From positions 1-42,293 of the forward strand of contig JAFQLV010000046.1 of the NCBI GenBank assembly GCA_017396515.1: a DNA stretch of 42,293 nt, written 5' to 3'. How positions within the stretch are numbered: the stretch's first letter is position 1; each line of letters starts with the position of its first letter. The position numbers were made by a program, and so were the translations under genes. Source of the stretch: Clostridia bacterium (lineage in GTDB: Bacteria > Bacillota > Clostridia > Oscillospirales > Acutalibacteraceae). Below, one piece after another: positions 25,084 through 32,552 of the stretch. Below the pieces are notes generated by a model, which ran no database searches, had not been told where the DNA came from, and saw only the letters and a list, made by a program, of their open reading frames with translations.

Positions 25084-26307
25084 TTATTTTACTATAAGCT
25101 TATAAACCTCAGTACCTCTGTGCTGCGTAAGAGGCTGGAAGGACTCTGAAATTTCTTCATACAGAATATAGCAGCTGTTTACCTTTTCAAGTCCGGTTGT
25201 GTCAAGCTTAACCTTAAGATCTGTCTGATTTTCTTCGCTTGTTACAACATCAATATAGCTCTTGCCGTCAAAAACAGGCATAAGCTCATTGTTGATATAA
25301 AGGCTGAGTCTGTAAGTGCCCCCATCGCCGAGAAGAGAAATTGTAAGTTCTTCGTCCTTGCCTGAGTCTGCATACATTTTTGTGTGGAAGCCGTCGCTCG
25401 TAAAGAACTTATCAATGTCACTATACATAAAGGCATAAAACTCTGCTTCCATTTCATTATAGCTTTTAATAGCCCGCTTATCAACAGGAATAACCTCTTT
25501 GCCGCTGAAATCATCTGCAACAGGTGTCTGACCGGGAGCATCAACATTCATAATAACCTTGTTATAACCGATGTCTATTACATCATGATGATGCGATACC
25601 ATTTCATCCACATCGCCTTTTTCTTTAAGCTCAGTGTCAGGATTATACATAACATAAGTTGTCATCTGCAGCTCGTCGCCTGCCTTACCCACATTAGGTG
25701 TGAATGAAATGTAGATTTTCTTTTCTGTCAGAGGCTTTACATCAAACTTATAAAGCATTGTGTTTTCAGTTGTTTCGCCGTCACATTTTACCGTAAATTC
25801 CTGTCTGATGCCGCCGAGAGTAATAAGAATTGCCTTTTGTCTGAACATTGGCTCAGCTTCATTGTTAATAGTAAAAACAGCCTTTATTTCTCCGCCGTCA
25901 TAGCTTAAAACATCAAGCTCGCGTTTCTCATATTTTTCGGGAACAACGGTAAAGGTTCCGTCCTTATTATCCCATATGGTCTCGGGTATTTTAATATCAG
26001 CATCAGTTGCTTCTGCACCCTCAACATCATAATCAATTGTTCCGGTACCCAGAAGCACCGTAATTGCACCTGCCGATAAACTCAGACAAAGAACAATCAC
26101 AGCTGCAACAAGTGCGGCAAGCTTAACTTTAGGTCTTCGTCTGATATAAGCTGTCTGTGTCTTTTCGTTTTCAAAAAGAGTATTCATTTCCTTTTGAAAT
26201 TTGTCTGAATAAGGTCTTATAATCTGCTTTTCCTCAGGAAGATTTCTCAGTTCTATTCCTGCCGCCTCTTCAAGAGCTTTTTTAAGCATGTCGTTGTTCT
26301 TTTTCAT
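25084..26307 (-). CDS. Predicted membrane-bound anti-sigma factor
   Basis: A 407-residue protein in a row with an ECF sigma gene. Residues 1-60 are a charged cytosolic region with an N-terminal helical part (MLKKALEEAAGIELRNLPEE). A single transmembrane segment follows at ~62-86 (LAALVAAVIVLCLSLSAGAI), then a ~320-residue extracytoplasmic part rich in beta strands. The topology and position fit an anti-sigma factor with a sensing outer domain, of the DUF4179-like clostridial kind. The start ATG at 26307 lies inside the sigma gene, 9 nt after AAGGAGG, so translation is coupled (26-bp overlap). The signal it senses is unknown. Confidence 0.8.
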   Translation of the reverse strand: MKKNNDMLKKALEEAAGIELRNLPEEKQIIRPYSDKFQKEMNTLFENEKTQTAYIRRRPKVKLAALVAAVIVLCLSLSAGAITVLLGTGTIDYDVEGAEATDADIKIPETIWDNKDGTFTVVPEKYEKRELDVLSYDGGEIKAVFTINNEAEPMFRQKAILITLGGIRQEFTVKCDGETTENTMLYKFDVKPLTEKKIYISFTPNVGKAGDELQMTTYVMYNPDTELKEKGDVDEMVSHHHDVIDIGYNKVIMNVDAPGQTPVADDFSGKEVIPVDKRAIKSYNEMEAEFYAFMYSDIDKFFTSDGFHTKMYADSGKDEELTISLLGDGGTYRLSLYINNELMPVFDGKSYIDVVTSEENQTDLKVKLDTTGLEKVNSCYILYEEISESFQPLTQHRGTEVYKLIVK

Positions 26308-26824
26308 CTTTTTTGTCCTCCTTTTTCAAAATAGCTATGAGTTTTTGTCTGCCTCTGAAAAGCTGTTGCTTGACAGTGTTTTCTTTTGCGGCTGTCAGTG
26401 CAGCAATTTCAGAAACGGAAAGGTCATTAAGATAATAGAAGGTCAGCACATCACGGTATCTGCTTTCAAGCAATAAAATAGCAGAAACAATTTCCTGATA
26501 GCTCTCTTTGCGGCAGATTTCGTCAAGAATACTCTCATCTCTTTGGGCCATAGCTTCATCAAGAGCTGTTTCCTTTTCCGGCAAGCCCATTCTCAATATG
26601 TTAAGTGCTCTGCTTCTTGCCGCCTTAATCATATAAGCTGCCGTACTCACCGAGTCAACATCGCCTATTTTATCAAGATGCTTTAAAACTGCAATGAAAG
26701 CATCATGTACCGCATCCTCTGCCTTTTGAGGGTCATTCAGCACCTTACAGGCGGTTATGTACATTCTGTTTTTATATCTGTCATATAGCTGTCGGAGCTT
26801 TTCTCTGTCATAATCACCGTGCAT
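26282..26824 (-). CDS. ECF-type sigma-70 family RNA polymerase sigma factor
   Basis: A 180-residue sigma factor with region 2 (LYDRYKNRMYITACKVLNDP...AEDAVHDAFIAVLKHLDKI, residues ~13-58) and region 4 with a helix-turn-helix (YRDVLTFYYLNDLSVSEIAA...ENTVKQQLFRGRQKL). Regions 1 and 3 are absent, as in the ECF group. I set the start at the ATG at 26824 because GGAGGTGAT, a perfect anti-16S match, lies just upstream; the frame also extends to 26863 without a signal. The C-terminus is strongly charged and overlaps the anti-sigma start. Confidence 0.92.
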   Translation of the reverse strand: MHGDYDREKLRQLYDRYKNRMYITACKVLNDPQKAEDAVHDAFIAVLKHLDKIGDVDSVSTAAYMIKAARSRALNILRMGLPEKETALDEAMAQRDESILDEICRKESYQEIVSAILLLESRYRDVLTFYYLNDLSVSEIAALTAAKENTVKQQLFRGRQKLIAILKKEDKKDEKEQRHA

Positions 26825-26922
26825 TCTGTTATCACCTCCATTGTTTTTTAAAAGGCCTTTCACTTATATAGACACAGTTTAGCATATTAAGGTTACAGGA
26901 TTATGAAAAAAACTTTATACAC

Positions 26923-26960
26923 AAAAAAAGACGGCAGATTTCTCTACCGTCTGATTTTTA
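26923..26960. terminator. Terminator downstream of the malic enzyme gene
   Basis: AGACGGCAGA (26929-26938) and TCTACCGTCT (26943-26952) form a 10-bp stem with one mismatch and a 4-nt loop. On the minus strand seven T residues follow; on the plus strand GATTTTTAT follows. It ends the malic enzyme transcript about 115 bp after the stop, beyond element D. Confidence 0.85.
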
Positions 26961-26970
26961 TTCAGTTTTG

Positions 26971-27066
26971 CTGAGCAGACATCACTCTGCTTCTGCGGGT
27001 GAAAACTCACCTCTTCGGCAGAGTACGGCGCAATTCTGCGTTCTGCACTCTGCATTCTGCATTCAA
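26971..27066. repeat. Heptamer-armed half-element D after the malic enzyme gene
   Basis: The arm (27032-27066) is a tandem of TTCTGCA-type 7-mers (units TTCTGCG, TTCTGCA, CTCTGCA, TTCTGCA). Next to it lies CGGCG and a nested hairpin: CTCTGC (26985-26990) pairs with GCAGAG (27018-27023), enclosing GGGTGA (26997-27002) and TCACC (27007-27011). The second arm is missing or has been lost. The arm ends at the malic enzyme stop codon (27069-27067). Confidence 0.65.
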
Positions 27067-28245
27067 TCAGATGCGTGCTACGCCGCTATCTCTTGCTGCC
27101 TGAGCAACTGCTGCTGCAACTGTGGGGCCAACTCTTTCGTCAAATGCTGCAGGAAGAATGTAGTCACTTCTGAGCTCGTCATCACTGATAAGTGAAGCAA
27201 TAGCCTTAGCTGCTGCCATCTTCATTTCTTCGTTGATGTCACTTGCTCTTACATCAAGAGTACCGCGGAAAATGCCGGGGAATGCAAGAACATTGTTGAT
27301 CTGGTTGGGGAAGTCGCTACGGCCTGTACCGACAACAAGAGCACCTGCTGCAAGAGCTTCGTCGGGCATAATTTCGGGAACGGGGTTAGCCATGGGGAAT
27401 ACGATGGGATCCTTAGCCATTGAGCGAACCATATCCTGAGTTACGCAGCCGGGAGCTGAAACACCGATGAAAATGTCAGCGCCAACGAGAGCATCAGCAA
27501 GTGAGCCTGTTTTGCCTGACTTGTTTGAGAAGGAAGCGAGCTCCATCTTTGCAGGGTCATTTTCAATGCCTTCTCTGCCCTTGTGTACTACGCCCTTACG
27601 GTCGCACATAATAACATCCTTAATGCCCATAGCAATAAAGAGCTTTGCAATAGCAACACCTGCTGCACCTGCACCGTTGAATACAGCGGTGCAATCCTCA
27701 ATCTTTTTGCCTGAAAGCTTAAGAGCATTGATAAGAGCAGCGGAGCAAACAACTGCTGTGCCGTGCTGGTCATCGTGGAAAATGGGGATATCTGTCTTTT
27801 CCTTGAGCTTTCTTTCGATTTCAAAGCAACGGGGTGCACCGATATCTTCCAGGTTAACACCACCGAAGGAGCCTGAGATGAGAGCTACAGTGTCAACAAT
27901 TGTGTCAACATCCTTTGACTTGATGCAAAGGGGAACTGCATCAACATCACCGAATTCCTTGAAAAGAACACACTTACCTTCCATAACGGGCATACCTGCC
28001 TCAGGACCTATGTCACCAAGGCCGAGAACTGCAGTACCGTCTGTTACAACTGCGATTGTGTTCCATCTTCTTGTAAGCTCATATGACTTGTTTATGTCCT
28101 TCTGAATTTCAAGACAGGGCTGAGCAACACCGGGTGTGTAAGCAAGTGAAAGTGCTTCCTTATCCTTAACTGCTACTCTTGATACAACTTCAACCTTGCC
28201 CTTCCATTCGCCGTGAAGTCTTAATGATTCTTTTGCGTAATCCAT
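27067..28245 (-). CDS. NAD(P)-dependent malic enzyme
   Basis: Oxidatively decarboxylates malate to pyruvate and CO2. The 392-residue protein matches the short prokaryotic form without a phosphotransacetylase domain. Motifs: SLAYTPGVAQPC, LGLGDIGPEAGMPVMEGKCV, FKEFGDVDAVPLCI with the catalytic Lys region, LEDIGAPRCFEIE (metal ligands), HDDQHGTAVV, and the Rossmann motif FNGAGAAGVAIAKL. I set the start at ATG 28245 (MDYAKESLRLHG) because AAAGGTGA lies 5 nt upstream; a GTG three codons earlier overlaps that site. It lies downstream of the hairpin array and of the Ldh-family gene. The stop abuts a heptamer arm. Confidence 0.94.
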   Translation of the reverse strand: MDYAKESLRLHGEWKGKVEVVSRVAVKDKEALSLAYTPGVAQPCLEIQKDINKSYELTRRWNTIAVVTDGTAVLGLGDIGPEAGMPVMEGKCVLFKEFGDVDAVPLCIKSKDVDTIVDTVALISGSFGGVNLEDIGAPRCFEIERKLKEKTDIPIFHDDQHGTAVVCSAALINALKLSGKKIEDCTAVFNGAGAAGVAIAKLFIAMGIKDVIMCDRKGVVHKGREGIENDPAKMELASFSNKSGKTGSLADALVGADIFIGVSAPGCVTQDMVRSMAKDPIVFPMANPVPEIMPDEALAAGALVVGTGRSDFPNQINNVLAFPGIFRGTLDVRASDINEEMKMAAAKAIASLISDDELRSDYILPAAFDERVGPTVAAAVAQAARDSGVARI

Positions 28246-28272
28246 TTTTATCACCTTTTTAATTTATTTTCT

Positions 28273-28472
28273 TGCACCGAATGTGCATATCGGAGCCGTC
28301 AGGCATATCGAGTGTGTAACACATATCGAGCCGTCAGGCATATCGACAAGTTAAACACCGGACTAAATATCGATATGTTGCCTTGCGGCAACTCGATATA
28401 TTTGTCTGAAGACAAATTCGATATGTTTGCTAACAGCAAACTCGATATGTTTTACTTAATAAAACGAGATAT
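28273..28472. repeat. Array of eight hairpins joined by the linker TCGATATG / CATATCGA
   Basis: In the left half CATATCG(G/A) starts at 28286, 28304, 28322 and 28339 (period 17-18). The hairpins before them are TGCAC/GTGCA, GCC/GGC, TGTG/CACA and GCC/GGC. In the right half TCGATATG, the reverse complement, starts at 28370, 28393 (ending A), 28418 and 28442, with a degenerate copy at 28466 (period 23-25). The hairpins are GTTGCC/GGCAAC, ATTTGTCT/AGACAAAT, GTTTGCT/AGCAAAC and GTTTTA/TAAAAC. Stems differ in sequence but each is self-complementary. The array fills the space between two same-strand genes and ends 6 bp from the stop of the upstream one. Confidence 0.9.
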
Positions 28473-28478
28473 TCTACA

Positions 28479-29585
28479 TTATTCCCAGGGGAATTTATAA
28501 TCAAGACCGAGGTCATCACGAACCTTGTTCATTTCAGCCTGAACTGATTCGTTTATAGGCACACCGCTGTCTTTTCTCTGAAGCCAGATTTCATATTCCT
28601 TTTCGCCTGCGGTGTAAATTCTCTCCTCACCGGGAGCCTTCTTTGATGCACGCATTGAACGAAGAATGTCACCAGCCTTTTTACGGCAGATTTCTTCACC
28701 CATAAAGTGGTCTGTATCAATAGCGATGAAGAAGTGACCGAGGTGATAGGGACGGATATTGCCGTTTTCGTCCTTACCGTCAAGATCCTTACCGTAGGAG
28801 CCGTCCTGAAGAACTGATGAAAGGAACTCAACAAACAGAGCAAAGCCGTAACCCTTATAGCCGCCGAGAGCTTCGCCGATACCGCCGAGAGTTGCAAGAG
28901 CTGCTGTGCCGTTTCTGATCTTCTTAAGAGCTACACCGGCATCACCTTCAACGGGATTACCGTCTGTGTCGATAATTGTGCCGGGATGAACATCTTCACC
29001 GATTCTCTCATAATATTCAACCTTACCGTTCTGTGTAAATGATGTTGCACAGTCAAAGTTGAAGTCAAAGTCTTCATCAGTGGGAACACCGAGTGTGAAG
29101 GGGTTTGTACCGAACATACCCTCAACACCGAGAGTGGGAGCAACGCTGGGGCGTGCATTTGTACCTGTCATACCGATACAGCCTGCCTTGGTTGCCATTG
29201 TGGTGTAATAGCCTGCAATACCGTAGTGGCAGGAGTTACGCACAACAACCATACCCATACCGTACTTCTTAGCCTTTTCAATAGCCATAGTCATAGCCTT
29301 GTGGCCGATAACCTGACCCATACCGTTGTGGCCGTCAACAACTGCTGTTGTTTCGGTTTCCTTAATGATTTCGAAGTTTGTTACGGGCTGCTGAATGCCT
29401 GCATTGATACGGTCGATGTAAACGGGCTTGAAGCGGTTGCAGCCGTGTGACTCAATACCTCTTCTGTCTGATTCAAGAAGTACATCAGTTACGATTTCTG
29501 CATCGTCAGCAGGTACACCTACACCGATGAATGCATCCTTGATAAAATCGTGTGTGGTTTTCCAATCAAGAATTACTTTAGCCAT
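28479..29585 (-). CDS. Ldh2/malate dehydrogenase family oxidoreductase
   Basis: A 368-residue NAD(P)-dependent dehydrogenase of the malate/L-lactate/ureidoglycolate (Ldh2, type 2) family, which oxidises 2-hydroxy acids and is unrelated to classical malate dehydrogenase. Motifs: ESDRRGIESHGCNRF with His47, VVDGHNGMGQVIGHKAM, VVRNSCHYGIAGYY with the catalytic His120, GTNPFTLGVPT, and GYKGYGFALFVEFLSSVL. It lies upstream of malic enzyme on the same strand, so a malate-related role (oxaloacetate-malate-pyruvate) is an attractive inference. TATAGGAGTGAAATTAAAAA precedes the start. The hairpin array follows the stop. Confidence 0.92.
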   Translation of the reverse strand: MAKVILDWKTTHDFIKDAFIGVGVPADDAEIVTDVLLESDRRGIESHGCNRFKPVYIDRINAGIQQPVTNFEIIKETETTAVVDGHNGMGQVIGHKAMTMAIEKAKKYGMGMVVVRNSCHYGIAGYYTTMATKAGCIGMTGTNARPSVAPTLGVEGMFGTNPFTLGVPTDEDFDFNFDCATSFTQNGKVEYYERIGEDVHPGTIIDTDGNPVEGDAGVALKKIRNGTAALATLGGIGEALGGYKGYGFALFVEFLSSVLQDGSYGKDLDGKDENGNIRPYHLGHFFIAIDTDHFMGEEICRKKAGDILRSMRASKKAPGEERIYTAGEKEYEIWLQRKDSGVPINESVQAEMNKVRDDLGLDYKFPWE

Positions 29586-29651
29586 TTTTTAATTTCACTC
29601 CTATATATAATTTTTGATTTATTTTTCAAGCCCGAAGGCTTAAATACTTAA

Positions 29652-31166
29652 TTATTCTTTTTCTTCCCATGCCATTGCGCGGGTGACGGCTTTCTTCCAG
29701 CCTGCATAATATTTATTTCTTTCATCCATGCTCATTTCGGGCACAAAGACTCTGTCCACCTCACGGTTTGCCTGAATGTCCTCAAGGCTTTCCCATATGC
29801 CCACTGCAAGGCCTGCAAGATATGCAGCACCAAGAGCTGTGGTTTCAACAGTCTTAGGTCTGTCAACCTTAGTTTGTGCCATATTTGCCTGAATTTGCAT
29901 CATAATATTGCTTACGCTTGCACCGCCGTCAACACGAAGCTCACTGATATCAATGCCTGAGTCATCCTTCATAGCTTCAAGAAGGTCAGTCATCTGATAG
30001 GTTATGCTTTCAAGTACCGCACGGCAGATGTGCTTTCTGTTAACGCCGCGTGTAAGACCCACAAAGCAGCCTCTTGCATACATATCCCAATAGGGAGCGC
30101 CGAGGCCGGTGAAAGCAGGCACAAGATAGCAGCCGTTTGCATCGGGTACCATCTCTGCAAGCTCGTCACATCTCTTGGGGCTGTCAATGAGCTGCAGCTC
30201 GTCACGAAGCCACTTGATAACTGAGCCTGCGTTGAAAGCAGAGCCTTCAATTGAATAGGTGGTTTCGCCACCAAGGCTCCATGCAACACCTGTGAGAAGG
30301 TTATTTTTTGAAACAACTCTCTTGTTACCTGTGTTCATAAGCAGGAAGCAGCCTGTGCCGTAGGTATTCTTTGACATACCCGGTTCAAAGCACGCCTGAC
30401 CGAAAAGTGCTGAAGGCTGGTCACCGATTGCACCGCAGATGGGCACACCTTCAAGCTCTTCAAGACCGATAATGCCGCTTGACACCCAGCCGTAAACCTT
30501 GCTTGAGGGCACCGGTGTGGGAAGTATTCCCATAGGTATACCGAGTCTTTCGCAAAGATATTCGTCCCACTGAAGCTTATCAACATCAAAAAGCATTGTT
30601 CTTGAAGCGTTGGAATAGTCTGTAACATGGGTTCTGCCGCCTGTAAGGTTCCATATAAGCCATGTCTCAACAGTACCGAAAAGGAGCTGGCCTGCATCTG
30701 CAAGAGCCTTTACACCGGGAACATTATCGATAATCCACTTGATTTTTGTGGCGGAGAAATATGCATCAACAATAAGACCTGTATGCTCTGTGATATAATC
30801 GCAAAGCTCCTTGTCTTCTTTGATTTTTTCACACATATCGGCTGTTCTTCTGCACTGCCAGACAATAGCGTTATAAACGGGCTTACCTGTGGCTCTGTCC
30901 CAGAGGATAGTGGTCTCTCTCTGGTTTGTGATACCTATGCCTGCAATATCCTTACCCGAGAAGCTGCCTGAGCGAAGAACACTTGTAATTGAATTGAGCT
31001 GACTGTAAAGAATGTTGAGAGGGTCATGCTCAACCCAGCCTGCCTTAGGATAAATCTGCTCAAATTCGTTCTGAGCCTTGGCAATGATATTGCCTTTTTT
31101 GTCAAATACGATTGACCTTGAGCTTGTGGTACCCTGATCCAGGGCGAGAACGAGTTTTTCTTTCAT
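29652..31166 (-). CDS. glpK: Glycerol kinase
   Basis: Phosphorylates glycerol to sn-glycerol 3-phosphate with ATP. The 504-residue FGGY-family protein starts MKEKLVLALDQGTTSSRSIV. Further motifs: GITNQRETTILWDRATGKPV, the substrate region NAIVWQCRRTADMCEKI, VTDYSNASRTMLFD, GAIGDQPSALFGQ, KNTYGTGCFLL and RVDGGASVSNIMMQIQANM. The ATG at 31166 is chosen because AGGAGGATATGAAAAT precedes it; the frame extends 18 codons further up without a signal. No glpF or glpD is nearby. A leader terminator/antiterminator lies between promoter and start. Confidence 0.96.
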   Translation of the reverse strand: MKEKLVLALDQGTTSSRSIVFDKKGNIIAKAQNEFEQIYPKAGWVEHDPLNILYSQLNSITSVLRSGSFSGKDIAGIGITNQRETTILWDRATGKPVYNAIVWQCRRTADMCEKIKEDKELCDYITEHTGLIVDAYFSATKIKWIIDNVPGVKALADAGQLLFGTVETWLIWNLTGGRTHVTDYSNASRTMLFDVDKLQWDEYLCERLGIPMGILPTPVPSSKVYGWVSSGIIGLEELEGVPICGAIGDQPSALFGQACFEPGMSKNTYGTGCFLLMNTGNKRVVSKNNLLTGVAWSLGGETTYSIEGSAFNAGSVIKWLRDELQLIDSPKRCDELAEMVPDANGCYLVPAFTGLGAPYWDMYARGCFVGLTRGVNRKHICRAVLESITYQMTDLLEAMKDDSGIDISELRVDGGASVSNIMMQIQANMAQTKVDRPKTVETTALGAAYLAGLAVGIWESLEDIQANREVDRVFVPEMSMDERNKYYAGWKKAVTRAMAWEEKE

Positions 31167-31203
31167 ATTTTCATATCCTCCTAAAGATAATTGATTAACT
31201 ATC

Positions 31204-31265
31204 AAAAAAGAGAACAGCACAACAACCCCTATGGGATCATCATCTATTCTCTCATCTCCATAGAT
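31204..31265 (-). promoter_or_regulatory. glpK leader attenuator (terminator with competing antiterminator)
   Basis: On the minus strand, GAGAATAG (31251-31244) pairs with CTGTTCTC (31217-31210), followed by six T (31209-31204): an intrinsic terminator located after the promoter and before glpK. Upstream, ATCTAT (31265-31260) can pair with ATAGAT (31247-31242), which uses part of the left terminator arm, so the two structures exclude each other. In Bacillus subtilis GlpP antiterminates glp leaders in response to glycerol 3-phosphate. A similar control is inferred here. Confidence 0.6.
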
Positions 31266-31323
31266 TTATATCTCATTATAACAGCTATTGAAGGCAAAAC
31301 ACAGCTTGCCCATATGTATCTAT

Positions 31324-31352
31324 ATTGTACTGCAAAACGTACGATTTGTCAA
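31324..31352 (-). promoter_or_regulatory. Predicted sigma-A promoter of glpK
   Basis: On the minus strand a perfect TTGACA (31352-31347), a 17-bp spacer and TACAAT (31329-31324). Transcription from here would give a leader of about 150 nt containing the attenuator. Confidence 0.75.
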
Positions 31353-31371
31353 CAGAAAAAAGCATTTTTAA

Positions 31372-31703
31372 AGTTAGGAATTAGGAGTGAGGAGTTAGGA
31401 GTTGTGGTCGCGACTTTATCGCCCACTAACCGTAAGTCTCTTTCCGCGGAGATGAAGCTCAGAGGCGGTAAGTTTAATCAATCTTAAATTAAACGGCAGG
31501 TCACTACTGAAAATTTGTAGTGACCTGCCTTATTTGTGCCTTCCCCTTGCCTAAGGGGAAGGTGTCACGCAGTGACGGATGAGGTTTATAATCTACAGAC
31601 TCCCATCTCATCCCAACTCCCTTTGCGGGAAAAGATTGTTTATTGGCAGAAATGTACCCGCGACCACAACTTCTAACTCCTCACCCCTCACTCCTAACTT
31701 CTT
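31372..31703. repeat. Heptamer-armed element C (arms TTAGGAG, core 264 bp)
   Basis: The left arm (31372-31403) is a tandem of TAGGAGT/GAGGAGT-type 7-mers; the right arm (31668-31703) is the reverse complement type (CTAACTCCTCAC...). The core runs from GTGGTCGCG (31404-31412) to CGCGACCAC (31659-31667). It matches element B over most of its length, including TCCGCGGAG, the GCAGGTCACT hairpin, CCTTCCCCTTG, GGTGTCACGCAGTGACGGATGAGG-type sequence and CATCCCAACTCCCTTTGCGG, but lacks the ~65-bp extra stretch of B. The right arm stops about 3 bp from the spo0A stop codon. No coding content. Confidence 0.88.
31495..31536. terminator. Terminator-like hairpin within element C
   Basis: GGCAGGTCACTAC (31495-31507) and GTAGTGACCTGCC (31517-31529) form a perfect 13-bp stem, followed by TTATTTGTG on the plus strand; on the minus strand GTTTAATTTAAG follows. 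It lies downstream of spo0A and could end its transcript. The stem core is the same as at 5587-5614. Confidence 0.65.
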
Positions 31704-32471
31704 TCACGCTCCCTTTTTCAGCTTGAGCCTTAATTTATCGCTTATCATCGCAATAAACTCTGAATTTGTTGGCTTTCCTCTTGAATTCTGAATGGTATAT
31801 CCGAAATAAGATGAGAGAACATCAACATCGCCTCTGTCCCAGGCAACCTCAATAGCGTGGCGGATTGCACGCTCAACTCTTGAAGCGGTGGTTTTATTGT
31901 TTTTGGCAACGGTAGGATAAAGCACCTTAGTAACAGAGTGCATAAGCTCAGGGTCATTTATTGAAAGAATTATTGATTCTCTGAGATACTGATAACCCTT
32001 AATATGTGCAGGCACACCTATTTGTCGCATTATATCTGAAATAATTATCTCCAAATCGTGTTCGCTTCTGCTGTGCACGGTTATGCTGCTCTCTCCCCAG
32101 CCTGAAATCTGTGCTATGCGCTCCGCCATAATATTCAGCTCAAATGGCTTTATAAAACAGTAGTGTGCCCCTGCCGATAATAGCTCCTGCTCAAAGCGAG
32201 GGTTATCCCCGGGCAATATCAGTGCCATTACAGGCTTTTTGTCCGTCGCCTCACTCTTCAGCTGTTTGAGTACACCCAGAGCATCTACCTTCGGCATAAA
32301 AGCATCCATCAGCACAACATCAGGCTCATTTGCCTTTATGTACTGCGTAACCTTGCTGCCGTCTTTTTCAACTCTTATGACATTAAAGCCGAAATCCTCA
32401 AGAAACTTCACCATGTGAAGTGAAAACTCATTTTCGTCCTGAACTGCCATGACCTTTAATTGCTTGCTCAT
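31704..32471 (-). CDS. spo0A: Sporulation master regulator Spo0A
   Basis: A 255-residue response regulator. The C-terminal DNA-binding domain is unmistakable: [40 protein letters not shown] and [13 protein letters not shown]. The N-terminal receiver has the phospho-acceptor Asp56 (VLMDAFMP) and Lys108 (FIKPFE). However, the acidic pocket reads Q11-D12-E13 rather than the usual Asp-Asp pair, and the Thr/Ser normally found after strand 4 appears replaced (MALILPGD). CCAAGGAGGCAAAATTAAA precedes the ATG. It is the strongest sign that the organism belongs to a spore-forming lineage. The stop abuts element C. Confidence 0.96.
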   Translation of the reverse strand: MSKQLKVMAVQDENEFSLHMVKFLEDFGFNVIRVEKDGSKVTQYIKANEPDVVLMDAFMPKVDALGVLKQLKSEATDKKPVMALILPGDNPRFEQELLSAGAHYCFIKPFELNIMAERIAQISGWGESSITVHSRSEHDLEIIISDIMRQIGVPAHIKGYQYLRESIILSINDPELMHSVTKVLYPTVAKNNKTTASRVERAIRHAIEVAWDRGDVDVLSSYFGYTIQNSRGKPTNSEFIAMISDKLRLKLKKGA

Positions 32472-32523
32472 TTTAATTTTGCCTCCTTGGTTTAAATATG
32501 TGAGAAATGCTCACTTTTGTTAG

Positions 32524-32552
32524 ATTTTATCACATTCCCTTGTAAAAATCAA
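32524..32552 (-). promoter_or_regulatory. Possible spo0A promoter
   Basis: On the minus strand TTGATT (32552-32547), a 17-bp spacer and TAAAAT (32529-32524), about 50 bp upstream of the ATG. A weaker sigma-H-like reading (AGGTATT ... GGGAAT) overlaps it. Confidence 0.5.

Noticed and set aside
27467-28105. 212-codon plus-strand open frame opposite malic enzyme
   Set aside because: Antisense shadow of a conserved enzyme with biased codon use; no start signal and low-complexity Ser/Pro-rich product.
28273-28472. CRISPR array
   Set aside because: The constant parts are only 8 bp, the variable parts are short palindromes rather than spacers, the array reverses orientation in the middle, and no cas genes are present.
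29630-29642. Terminator between the glpK stop and the Ldh-family gene (AAGCC-CGAA-GGCTT)
   Set aside because: A small stem with a stable loop exists, but no T run follows it on the glpK strand.
31167-31220. 18-residue N-terminal extension of GlpK
   Set aside because: It would run into the leader attenuator, and the family start MKEKLVLALDQG is preceded by AGGAGG.
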